The notes beneath the pieces are model-generated. The model saw nothing but the letters and a program-made list of their open reading frames with translations, searched no databases and was not told where the DNA came from. Positions 37,666 through 45,189 of a DNA stretch of 64,000 bases are shown piece by piece. Position 1 is the first letter of the stretch. Each line of letters begins with the position of its first letter. The position numbers and the translations under genes are program-made. This DNA is from Henriciella sp. (GTDB taxonomy: Bacteria > Pseudomonadota > Alphaproteobacteria > Caulobacterales > Hyphomonadaceae): positions 434,001 through 498,000 of the forward strand of contig NZ_JAPYRE010000003.1 of assembly GCF_029936995.1 (NCBI RefSeq), written 5' to 3'.

Positions 37666-38160
37666 TTAGAGCCGGAAGCGGATCTGGTCTGACCAGAAGC
37701 GTTCAAGGCGCGAAACCGTCTTGTTCAGCTGGGCCAGGTCTGTGGGCCGGACACTCGCGGTTGGTTCGAGCGCTGTTGCCTGCTTGGAGAACAACCCCTC
37801 GACGCGCTTGCGCACATTGTGGCCTCGGTCTGTCAGCTTCAGGTGCACGGTGCGCTTGTCAGCTTCCGAGCGTGACTGAACGAGGTAACCGCCTTCCTGC
37901 AGCTTCTTGATGTTATAGGAAAGACTTGTGCCCGCAAAAGCGCCTCGTGCCCGCAGGACAGACGCAGGGGTCTCGCCCTCACCGATTTCGTAGATCAGAA
38001 GGGCCTGAACACCCGTCAGATGACGCTCACCGGCACGTTCAAGGTCGTCCTTGACGACATCATGAAGACGTCGGTGTGCCTGTTCGAGCAGGGAAAGAGA
38101 CTTGAGAAAGGAATCAGCAACCGGTTCTGTCCCGGCCACTGCTTGTGCAGCGTTATTCAT
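37666..38160 (-). CDS. MarR family transcriptional regulator
   Basis: A 164-residue winged-helix regulator. The DNA-recognition helix and wing are in GTSLSYNIKKLQEGGYLVQSRSEADKRTVHLKLTDRG, the standard MarR signature. Flanking helices (ERHLTGVQALLIYEIGEGE) form the dimer. MarR proteins usually repress neighbouring genes and respond to small ligands; the adjacent outer-membrane-like gene 47 nt downstream is a plausible target. ATG 38160 with GGTGG 5 nt upstream is taken as start; ATG 38178 is an alternative. Confidence 0.9.
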   Translation of the reverse strand: MNNAAQAVAGTEPVADSFLKSLSLLEQAHRRLHDVVKDDLERAGERHLTGVQALLIYEIGEGETPASVLRARGAFAGTSLSYNIKKLQEGGYLVQSRSEADKRTVHLKLTDRGHNVRKRVEGLFSKQATALEPTASVRPTDLAQLNKTVSRLERFWSDQIRFRL

Positions 38161-38178
38161 TTTTACCACCATCATCAC

Positions 38179-38497
38179 TCAACTTTTGTTGTAGTTTCAT
38201 CTGATTTAGACTGCACTTGCTTATATTTCGTTAAACACGCCCCTCCAGAAGCCCTACTTCGTTAACAAATGCCGGGTATTTGGTTAATTTTCGAGCGCAG
38301 AGACGGCCTTGAAAGAGATGGCGAACATTATCATCAGTGCTGTCTATAGGTTTTCGACTTCAGTGCAGCCTAATCATATAATGGTGAGCGACGAACAGTC
38401 ATGAATTCTGAAAGGTCCACGATGTCATCGACAATCGGCAGAGATATGGAGGCAAAAACCCCCTGCATCTCCAATCGGAGCTGCCGTGGAGGCGTTG
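38179..38497. other. AT-rich intergenic region between the MarR gene and the broken PilZ gene
   Basis: About 320 bp without a convincing gene. It has AT-rich stretches near the MarR start (TTTCGTTAAAC, GTTAACAAATG) and a good sigma-70-like promoter on the plus strand (reported separately). A 34-codon frame starting ATGAATTCTG at 38401 runs into the PilZ start, overlapping it as ATGAATGA; it could be a leader peptide but has no visible Shine-Dalgarno of quality. Confidence 0.5.
38353..38382 (+). promoter_or_regulatory. Sigma-70-like promoter upstream of the PilZ gene
   Basis: TTCGAC (38353-38358), an 18-nt spacer, and a perfect TATAAT (38377-38382). It lies about 115 bp before the PilZ ATG. 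Confidence 0.6.
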
Positions 38498-38772
38498 ATG
38501 AATGAAAATCGCGAACATCCGCGATTTGACGTAAGCACCAGTGGGACACTCGTGCTCGATACAGGCTTCAAGCTCGATTTCGTTGTCAAAGACATGTCCC
38601 AGAGGGCGCGAAGATCCTGCTTCAGAACAGCGTCATCCTTCCTGCCCGCTTCACTGTTGAGATTGTCAGCCCTGACAAGCGCAAGATCAAACGGTGCAAG
38701 GCCAATCGCCAATGGCAAAGAGGACCGCTTGTCGGCATAAGGCTACTAAGCTCCGAAACTATCGTTCTTTGA
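38498..38772 (+). pseudogene. PilZ domain protein broken by a one-base frameshift
   Basis: The first frame reads NENREHPRFDVSTSGTLVL and VVKDMSQR, which contains both c-di-GMP motifs: RxxxR (Arg5-Arg9) and the start of D-x-S-x-x-G. At the GGG of 38604-38606 the frame jumps by one base. The other frame then continues the domain perfectly as GAKILLQNSVILPARFTVEIV, KANRQWQRG and VGIRLLSSETIVL, ending at TGA 38770. Adding one G restores a normal protein of about 91 residues with DMSQRGAK. GGAGG 5 nt before ATG 38498 gives a good start. This may be a genuine mutation or a sequencing error in a short G run. Confidence 0.85.
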
Positions 38773-38845
38773 ACCATGGTTCTGCTGGCGGACTGCACCG
38801 GATCTGGATACTTGTATTCTGGCAGGCCCCGGAAACTTTCATGTG

Positions 38846-39418
38846 ATGCCCAGAGACTCTTCTTATACCAGCAGGCACCCTAAGGCGGCTGCACTCAGCA
38901 TACGGGTAGGCAGTGGCAAACACGAAGAAATTGATCGTCTCATTGCCATAGACAAAGCCGCTTCGACCCTGTTTGCACCGACAGGCCTGCTGAGCGCTGA
39001 AGCGCTTAACGATCACGTCCCCGCCAGTGCCTTCGAACACGCCCTGGACGCAGGCTGGCTTTATGTCGCCAGACTGAAGACGGAGATTCCCATCGGCTTC
39101 GTGATGGCGACGACTTATGGCGATGATCTCTATATCGAGCAGATCAGTGTCGACCCGATCCATGGCAGGCGCGGAGCCGGACGAGCGCTCATGGCTCATA
39201 TTGAAGCGGAGGCGAAAACAAAAGGCGTATCGGCGCTTACATTATCGACATTCCGCGACCTGAAATGGAACGCCCCTTTTTACAGATCACTTGGTTACGA
39301 ATGCCTGGAGCCCGCCAACATTGCCTCTTACATGCTTGCTATCGAAGAAGAGCAATCGCAGCACATGGATGTGAACGCACGCACATTCATGAAAAAGCGG
39401 CTTCGCAAGACACACTGA
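38846..39418 (+). CDS. GNAT family N-acetyltransferase
   Basis: A 190-residue acetyltransferase of the GNAT fold. The acetyl-CoA-binding motif A reads DDLYIEQISVDPIHGRRGAGRALMAHIEAEA, with the Q/RxxGxG/A loop as RRGAGRA. The later strand LTLSTFRDLKWNAPFYRSLGYE is motif B. Target unknown: it could acetylate a small molecule, an antibiotic-like compound or a protein N-terminus. ATG at 38846 is taken as start, with a GTG codon directly before it. hemB follows by 18 nt, so they may share a transcript. Confidence 0.85.
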   Translation: MPRDSSYTSRHPKAAALSIRVGSGKHEEIDRLIAIDKAASTLFAPTGLLSAEALNDHVPASAFEHALDAGWLYVARLKTEIPIGFVMATTYGDDLYIEQISVDPIHGRRGAGRALMAHIEAEAKTKGVSALTLSTFRDLKWNAPFYRSLGYECLEPANIASYMLAIEEEQSQHMDVNARTFMKKRLRKTH

Positions 39419-39436
39419 AACGTTAGAACCTAGTCC

Positions 39437-40441
39437 ATGACTTCTCCATTCCCCCAGACATATCCGCGCACACGCCTACGACGCCTGAGGGTGGCACCCT
39501 GGGTCAGGAACCTGGCTGGCGAGAACAGCCTGTCGCCCTCTGATCTCATCTGGTCCATGGTCGTTCATGATGGGGATGAGCCCAAAACTGCGGTTGGCTC
39601 CATGCCGGACCTGTACCGTCTGAATGTCGCTGAAGCGGCGAAAGCCGCGAAAAGAGCCCAGGCTTTATCCATACCGGCAATCGCCATTTTTCCGCATATC
39701 AATCCTGGCAGGAAAGATGAGACCGGCAGCGAAGCCCTCAATCCTGACGGTCTCATTCCAACCGCGATCAAGGCCATGAAGGATGCGGCTCCAGATGTTG
39801 GCATCATTTGTGACGTCGCTCTCGATCCGTTCACAAGTCATGGCCATGACGGCCTGATTAACGAGGATGGTTACGTCCTGAATGACGAGACCTCAGAACT
39901 TCTGGTCGCCCAGGCATTGGTACAGGCGGAGGCCGGTGTCGATGTCGTGGCCCCCTCCGACATGATGGACGGTCGGGTCGGCGCAGTACGTGACGCCCTT
40001 GAGAACGGCGGCTTCCGGAACACGATGATCCTTTCCTATGCGGCGAAATATGCCAGCAGTTTCTATGGCCCTTACCGGGATGCCGTTGGCTCTGCCACAG
40101 CCCTGAAGGGAGACAAGAAGACCTATCAGCAGAACCCGGCAAACTCCGATGAAGCTCTGCGCGAAGTTGCGATGGATATCGAAGAAGGCGCCGACATGGT
40201 CATGGTCAAGCCGGGGCTTCCCTACCTGGATATCGTCCGGCGGGTATCCGAAACCTTTGCCGTACCGACCATCGCCTTCCAGGTGTCCGGCGAGTATGCG
40301 CAGATCAAGGCTGCAGGCGCTAAAGGCTGGATCGATGCAGACAAGGTCATGCTCGAAACGCTCATGTCGTTCAAACGCGCCGGGGCTTCCGGCATAATCA
40401 CTTACTTTGCCGAAGACGCTGCCCGGAAGCTGGGGGCATAA
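39437..40441 (+). CDS. hemB: Delta-aminolevulinic acid dehydratase (porphobilinogen synthase)
   Basis: A 334-residue enzyme that condenses two 5-aminolevulinate molecules to porphobilinogen in heme synthesis. Both Schiff-base lysines are visible: SYAAKYASSFYGPYRDAVGS (near 203) and MVMVKPGLPYLD (near 257). The N-terminal arm has RLRRLR, as in octamer-forming enzymes. The active-site region (CDVALDPFTSHGHDG) has Asp in place of the catalytic zinc cysteines, so it is the magnesium-dependent type, as is usual in alphaproteobacteria. The stop overlaps the dacB start by one base (TAATG). Confidence 0.95.
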   Translation: MTSPFPQTYPRTRLRRLRVAPWVRNLAGENSLSPSDLIWSMVVHDGDEPKTAVGSMPDLYRLNVAEAAKAAKRAQALSIPAIAIFPHINPGRKDETGSEALNPDGLIPTAIKAMKDAAPDVGIICDVALDPFTSHGHDGLINEDGYVLNDETSELLVAQALVQAEAGVDVVAPSDMMDGRVGAVRDALENGGFRNTMILSYAAKYASSFYGPYRDAVGSATALKGDKKTYQQNPANSDEALREVAMDIEEGADMVMVKPGLPYLDIVRRVSETFAVPTIAFQVSGEYAQIKAAGAKGWIDADKVMLETLMSFKRAGASGIITYFAEDAARKLGA

Positions 40442-41895
40442 TGACACTCTGGCCTGCCTGTCTGCCCAGACCCCATACCGCTGCCTGCACCATAACCACG
40501 CTCGTCCTCGCAACCCTGCCGGCATCGGCACAATCGCTTATTACAGAAGGTGATCTTGCTGATCCCGAAGGTGGTCGCTGGGGCATTAGTGTCATGGCCC
40601 TGGATGGCACGTCATTTGTCGATGTGAATGCAGATGCCCGGCTGGCACCCGCCTCGACCCTGAAGCTGGTGACAACAGCCGCAGCATTCGAGCACATTGG
40701 CAACCTTGACGCAGAAAGGTGGCCCAAGGGCACTGCCCTCTACCTGCAACAGGAAGCCGGTGCGCCCTACCCAAGCCTTGTCATTCAGGGAACAGGCGAT
40801 GCAAACCTCTCTAACGCCGCAGACTGCGAGGAATCCTGCCTGTCAGACCTGGCCGACGCAGTCGTGGCGCGCGGTATCACTGATATCCAGAATATTGATG
40901 TTGATGACAGCCTCTTCCAGCGTCCGCACTGGCCGGACGGCTGGCCCCACGATGACCTGCGTTTTGCATACGGCACGTCAATATCGGCGCTTAGTGTGAA
41001 TGACGCTGTTGCGAAAGCGGAAGTACGCCCAGGCAGCAGCCTTGGCACGCCGCCACAGTTGAGCTGGAGAGATGCGCAAGCCTTCAACGTAGACACATCA
41101 AACGCAACGACGACCCAGTACGGCTTCGATCTCGAATTCTTCATGCAACCCGGATCGAACTGGGGAGAACTTACAGGTACAATCGGGCTCAGCACCGGGC
41201 CGGTTCAACTGAGCTTCGGTTTGAGTGACCCGTCCCTGCATACCGGACGTCTTTTGCACGACCAGCTCACAAGGAAAGGCGTAACATTGCATGGGCTGGT
41301 GCGGCGTCAGGATGAAGTCACACCGGTTGCCGCGCCCCCGGAAGCACCAGAACTCCTCTTCCAGCAGGACCGGCCAGATCCGCGTACCACGCTGACTGAA
41401 ATCCTGCATGAGAGTAATAACTTCCATGCCGAAGTCTTGCTGCACCACCTCTCAATGACTCGCGACGACCAGACCACAGAAGCCGGTATAGAGCTCATGG
41501 AGGATATACTCACCGAAGCGGGCGCCGACCGGCGGGATTTTGACATTTCGGATGCGTCGGGCCTGTCGGTCTACAACCGGGTAACACCTGACACGATGAC
41601 CGGCCTCCTCGTCTGGGCGGCCGGACAGGACTGGTACGAGGCATGGTCCGGGTTACTGGCTGGAAACGGGCAGGACGGCACACTCGAATACCGGCTGACA
41701 CGCGGCGTGCAGAGCGGTGTCGTCAGGGCGAAAAGCGGGACACTGTTCGGTGCAGATGGTCTGGCGGGATATTTCACGGCCCGTAGTGGGCGCCAGTACG
41801 CCTTTGCGATCTATCTGAGCAATAGCGCCTTAAGTCATGGTGTCGCGCGCAGGCGGATCGATGAAGTTCTGGAGGAGATGATCAATACCTTCTGA
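40441..41895 (+). CDS. dacB: D-alanyl-D-alanine carboxypeptidase/endopeptidase (PBP4, family S13)
   Basis: A 484-residue periplasmic PBP4-type enzyme that trims or cuts peptidoglycan crosslinks. A signal peptide (ITTLVLATLPASAQS, ending near 30) is followed by the active-site SxxK in APASTLKLVTTAA (Ser near 70), a large inserted domain, SNN in HESNNFHAEVLLHH (near 325) and KSG in VRAKSGTLFGADGLAGYF (near 429). KSG replaces the usual KTG, which occurs in the S13 family. Its coupling to hemB (TAATG) is probably only positional. The convergent DUF1801 gene ends 18 nt away. Confidence 0.92.
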   Translation: MTLWPACLPRPHTAACTITTLVLATLPASAQSLITEGDLADPEGGRWGISVMALDGTSFVDVNADARLAPASTLKLVTTAAAFEHIGNLDAERWPKGTALYLQQEAGAPYPSLVIQGTGDANLSNAADCEESCLSDLADAVVARGITDIQNIDVDDSLFQRPHWPDGWPHDDLRFAYGTSISALSVNDAVAKAEVRPGSSLGTPPQLSWRDAQAFNVDTSNATTTQYGFDLEFFMQPGSNWGELTGTIGLSTGPVQLSFGLSDPSLHTGRLLHDQLTRKGVTLHGLVRRQDEVTPVAAPPEAPELLFQQDRPDPRTTLTEILHESNNFHAEVLLHHLSMTRDDQTTEAGIELMEDILTEAGADRRDFDISDASGLSVYNRVTPDTMTGLLVWAAGQDWYEAWSGLLAGNGQDGTLEYRLTRGVQSGVVRAKSGTLFGADGLAGYFTARSGRQYAFAIYLSNSALSHGVARRRIDEVLEEMINTF

Positions 41896-41912
41896 CAACG
41901 GGTATTGGTCGC

Positions 41913-42356
41913 CTACTCTTCCCAGGTTTCATACTTCGCACGCATATATTGAACACCATCAGAGATGATCTCCGCGAGTACGCCCTCATCAATATCAGCG
42001 AGCTTGTTTATATAAAGACACGACTTGCCGAGCTTGTGCTTGCCAAGGCGTTAAAGAGGCTCGCTCATATCCTGATAGCCTGGCATGATATAAAGGACCA
42101 GATTGGCCTTGCGCGGAGAGAAACCCGTCATGAGGAAGTCGCCCTCGCGCCCGCTGTCATACTTATAGTGATATCGTCCATAACCGATGATGCTCGGCCC
42201 CCACATCTTCGGCTGGAGGTTTGTCACACTGGCAAAGATGTCCAGAAGCCTTAATCCATCCGCGCGCCTTGTCGCATTCTCAACGGACCTGATGAAGGCT
42301 TCTGGCGACGCCTCCGTCTGCTGGGTCTTGTTTGTATCTTTTGCCAACGTTCTCAC
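41913..42356 (-). pseudogene. DUF1801 protein interrupted by an in-frame TAA
   Basis: The N-terminal part (101 codons: IRSVENATRRADGLRLLDIF, MWGPSIIGYGRYHYKY, LYIMPGYQDMSEPL) matches the DUF1801 family. It stops at TAA 42053-42051. The same frame then continues without a break as RLGKHKLGKSCLYINKLADID and EIISDGVQYMRAKYETWEE to TAG 41915-41913, which is exactly the family's conserved C-terminal half. The full product would be about 147 residues, the normal length. So a single codon change to a stop is the simplest explanation; a sequencing error or readthrough are alternatives. Confidence 0.85.
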
Positions 42357-42402
42357 TCCTGCTTGTACGAGAACCTGCCGTCTAAGTTACGTTTGGGGCT
42401 CT

Positions 42403-43413
42403 CTATCCAATCTCGACCGCCCGCCCGAGATCCAGGACAATAATCAGGGTCACGACCAGAAGCAGGAACGCAACTGAAAAACCTGCATTTATCCAGGTCG
42501 CGCGGTCTGCATTGCGCTGATCGATCCATCCACGCGGCCGGATATTCTTCAGGCGGAAAACTGCCAGTGCAGAGAGGATCAGACAGGTCACATTCAAAAG
42601 GAGTAGCAGGCCCGCGCGGGAGGCGAGCGCCCACTCCTGTGCCCCCAGGAAAAGCCCAAGAGCAGCGCCCGGCGGCAAGAGAGCCGCGGCAACCATGACG
42701 CCGACGAGGACGGCTGAACGCCCCTGCGCCATGGAAAGCGCTGCTGCCCCGCCCGCTGCAAGCGCCAGGGCAACGCCGTCAAGCCGGACTTCCGCTCGCG
42801 ACATTAATTCGTGACTTTCCTTGTTGAGGGGCAGGAGAAATGAAATCAGGAAAGCAACGCCGAGCGCGACGGCGATACCGGCCGCGAGCGTTCGTCCGGA
42901 TTCGCGTATGAGGGGAAAATTCCCAAGTCCCGCTCCAAGCGAAAAACCGAGGATGGGCCCGAGCAATGGCGCGATCACCATCGCACCGATAACAGCCGCC
43001 ACACCGTCAGCATTCAGGCCGATTGCTGCGACAATAGTCGATAATCCGGACAGGATCAGGAAATCGCGATTCAGCGCAGCCTCGCGGGTGACGTCGTCGA
43101 GTAGTTCCTCTCGTAAAACCTGGAGGTTGGCCTTCGCTTCATCATCCGCCATGGGCTCCGGCTCAGGGAGGGTCGCTTCAAGCGGCATCATGGTTATCCG
43201 CCAGCCGCGTTGCCCTTCAAGCGAATCCTGAACTGCATCCGTAAGTGTCTGTGTGCGACCGTCGTGCATGATGACACGGATCAGGGTGCGGTCATGCTGT
43301 TCGACAGGAAAAACCATCCAGTCCACAGGCTCGAAAGCCTTGATGGCGCGCACGACGACATCCTTGTCGCGATCTCTCAGATGGATATCAACCTGACGCA
43401 CCCTATTTGCCAC
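42403..43413 (-). CDS. DUF389 / TIGR00341 family membrane protein
   Basis: A 336-residue protein of unknown function. The soluble N-terminal region (about 1-115, VDIHLRDRDKDVVVRAIKAF) resembles a small regulatory or ferredoxin-like domain. The rest holds six or seven transmembrane helices, with conserved GAMVIAPLLGPILGFSLGAGLGN, typical of DUF389. Some relatives have been proposed to be ion or small-molecule transporters. The 3-hydroxyisobutyrate-dehydrogenase-like gene upstream overlaps its start by 11 nt, so the two are probably co-expressed. Confidence 0.82.
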   Translation of the reverse strand: MANRVRQVDIHLRDRDKDVVVRAIKAFEPVDWMVFPVEQHDRTLIRVIMHDGRTQTLTDAVQDSLEGQRGWRITMMPLEATLPEPEPMADDEAKANLQVLREELLDDVTREAALNRDFLILSGLSTIVAAIGLNADGVAAVIGAMVIAPLLGPILGFSLGAGLGNFPLIRESGRTLAAGIAVALGVAFLISFLLPLNKESHELMSRAEVRLDGVALALAAGGAAALSMAQGRSAVLVGVMVAAALLPPGAALGLFLGAQEWALASRAGLLLLLNVTCLILSALAVFRLKNIRPRGWIDQRNADRATWINAGFSVAFLLLVVTLIIVLDLGRAVEIG

Positions 43414-44275
43414 GCTGCGGTGACTTGAGGCGCTCGATCAGGCTTGACGTATCCCAGCGGCTTCCCCCCATGGCCTGTATGTCGGCATAGTACTGGTCGA
43501 CCAGAGCGGTCACGGGGACGCTGGCTCCGGACTGCCGGGCTGTTTCCAGCGCAATTCTCAGATCCTTGCGCATCCAGTCGACAGCGAAGCCATGATCGAA
43601 CTCGCGCTCTGACATTGTTTTCCAGCGGTTCTCCATCTGCCAGCTCTGGGCGGCGCCACCGGAGATCGCTTCCATGACCCTGGAAATATCCAGCCCATTG
43701 GTTTCGGCGAAATGTATACCTTCGGAGAGTCCCTGAACGAGGCCCGCAATACAGATCTGGTTTACGGACTTGGCCAACTGGCCAGCGCCGCTCTCACCTA
43801 TATGGGTAATGCGGTGCCCATAAGCCTTCATGATGGGAACGGCCTTTTCCATCGCAGATGCGTCGCCACCACACATGATCGTCAGCTTGCCGTTCTCCGC
43901 ACCGGCCTGCCCCCCGGAGATCGGGGCATCAATGAAGTTCGCTCCGCGCTTGATGCAACGTTCATAAAGACGCTGGGAAAGCGCAGCACTGCCTGTCGTA
44001 TGATCGACAACCGTCATGCCGGCAGCAAGATTGCTCTCGATCACATCGAAGACAGCTTCGACATCTGGATCATCCCCAAGACACATGAAGACGAATTCGC
44101 TGCCCAAGACCGCATCAGCGGCCTCACTGGCAACCTCCCCCTCGTTAGACCTTGCCCACGCCTCTGCCTTTTTCCCGGTGCGGTTCCAGACTTTTACCGT
44201 ATGCCCTTGCCTGGCGAGATGACCTGCCATCGGGGCGCCCATGACCCCCAGCCCAAGAAATGTGCATTTGCTCAT
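43403..44275 (-). CDS. Beta-hydroxyacid dehydrogenase (3-hydroxyisobutyrate dehydrogenase family)
   Basis: A 290-residue NAD(P)-dependent enzyme of the 3-hydroxyisobutyrate/tartronate-semialdehyde reductase family. The N-terminal Rossmann loop is GLGVMGAPMAGHLARQGHTV, the substrate loop TGSAALSQRL and ISGGQAGAENG, and the catalytic lysine lies in GAGQLAKSVNQ (near 168). It could act in valine degradation with the acyl-CoA dehydrogenase at 22.3 kb, or reduce another hydroxyacid; the substrate cannot be settled from sequence. It overlaps the DUF389 gene by 11 nt. Confidence 0.88.
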   Translation of the reverse strand: MSKCTFLGLGVMGAPMAGHLARQGHTVKVWNRTGKKAEAWARSNEGEVASEAADAVLGSEFVFMCLGDDPDVEAVFDVIESNLAAGMTVVDHTTGSAALSQRLYERCIKRGANFIDAPISGGQAGAENGKLTIMCGGDASAMEKAVPIMKAYGHRITHIGESGAGQLAKSVNQICIAGLVQGLSEGIHFAETNGLDISRVMEAISGGAAQSWQMENRWKTMSEREFDHGFAVDWMRKDLRIALETARQSGASVPVTALVDQYYADIQAMGGSRWDTSSLIERLKSPQRGK

Positions 44276-44472
44276 TGGAGACCTCTTTCATTCATCGCCA
44301 GCATCGTCAGGCCCTAGGTTGCAGACATCCCGGAACAAGCCAACCCGGTGAACCGTGCAAGCATGCAAAACAAGGATCGTCACGATTTACTTGAAATTTC
44401 AATGATTACCGAGACGTGGCTTCAAGACAGCCATGTTACTGCATGATCCCAGATCAGAAAGATCGGGATTGG

Positions 44473-45153
44473 ATGGCATTTGAATTCGCCTCTTGTAGCC
44501 TTGAGGGCAGAACGCCCCGGGCGCCAGTTCGCCGCCTCGGCGGATGGAAGCTCGCCTACGCGGATTTCCTGACAGCGCTGTGTGCGCTTTTCCTAATCAT
44601 GTGGCTCGTAAATGGTGCGACCCCCGGCGCCCGTAAGGATGTCGCCAAGTCTTTCGGCGCACCGGCTCCTGTCGAGCAGGCAGCTTCAAACGAGGCCAGG
44701 CTTGCAACTCTGACTGAAGACCGTCTTCTCCAGTCACCCCTGTTCGCATCGCAGACAGCTAATGTCAGCCTTGAGCGTAGTGACGGATCCATACGGATCA
44801 ACCTCATCGACCTCGATCGTTCTCCGTTGTTCGAAACCGGCCGGAGCGGACTGAATACCCGCGGGGAGAGGCTTGTTGGACTGGCGGCTGAGGCCGTTAT
44901 TCAAGTCGGCCTGCCCGTCTCTATCGAAGGTCACACAGATAGCCAGCCGATTCGCCAGAAAAATTATTCCAACTGGGAACTGTCAGCTGACCGGGCGAAT
45001 GCCGCACGACGCGCAATGGCTGAGCATGGTGTTCCCGCACACCTGATCTCCAGTGTGACAGGTCTTGCAGATACTCGTCCGCTGTCAAACGAAAACCCTT
45101 CCTTGCCACAGAACCGGCGCTTGAGCATAGTTGTGCATCTCGACGCGCGTTAG
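44473..45153 (+). CDS. MotB-like protein with OmpA peptidoglycan-binding domain
   Basis: A 226-residue protein shaped like flagellar stator MotB. A short N-tail leads to one transmembrane helix with WKLAYADFLTALCALFLIMW, including the Asp of YADF that carries the proton path in MotB. A short periplasmic linker then leads to an OmpA/MotB C-terminal domain with IEGHTDSQPIR, NWELSADRANAARR and NRRLSIVVHL. No MotA-like gene is beside it, unlike canonical motAB operons. It may be a true stator half whose partner is elsewhere or a non-flagellar stator-like protein. A 26-residue N-tail suits the family, so ATG 44473 is preferred over GTG 44416 or ATG 44443. Confidence 0.78.
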   Translation: MAFEFASCSLEGRTPRAPVRRLGGWKLAYADFLTALCALFLIMWLVNGATPGARKDVAKSFGAPAPVEQAASNEARLATLTEDRLLQSPLFASQTANVSLERSDGSIRINLIDLDRSPLFETGRSGLNTRGERLVGLAAEAVIQVGLPVSIEGHTDSQPIRQKNYSNWELSADRANAARRAMAEHGVPAHLISSVTGLADTRPLSNENPSLPQNRRLSIVVHLDAR

Positions 45154-45189
45154 GGACCTGCAAGCCGGTCCGACAGGCAAGGAGGCCGG

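Noticed and set aside
38401-38505. A 34-codon frame overlapping the PilZ start (ATGAATGA)
   Set aside because: No Shine-Dalgarno or family signature. Kept only as a possible leader peptide in the intergenic note.
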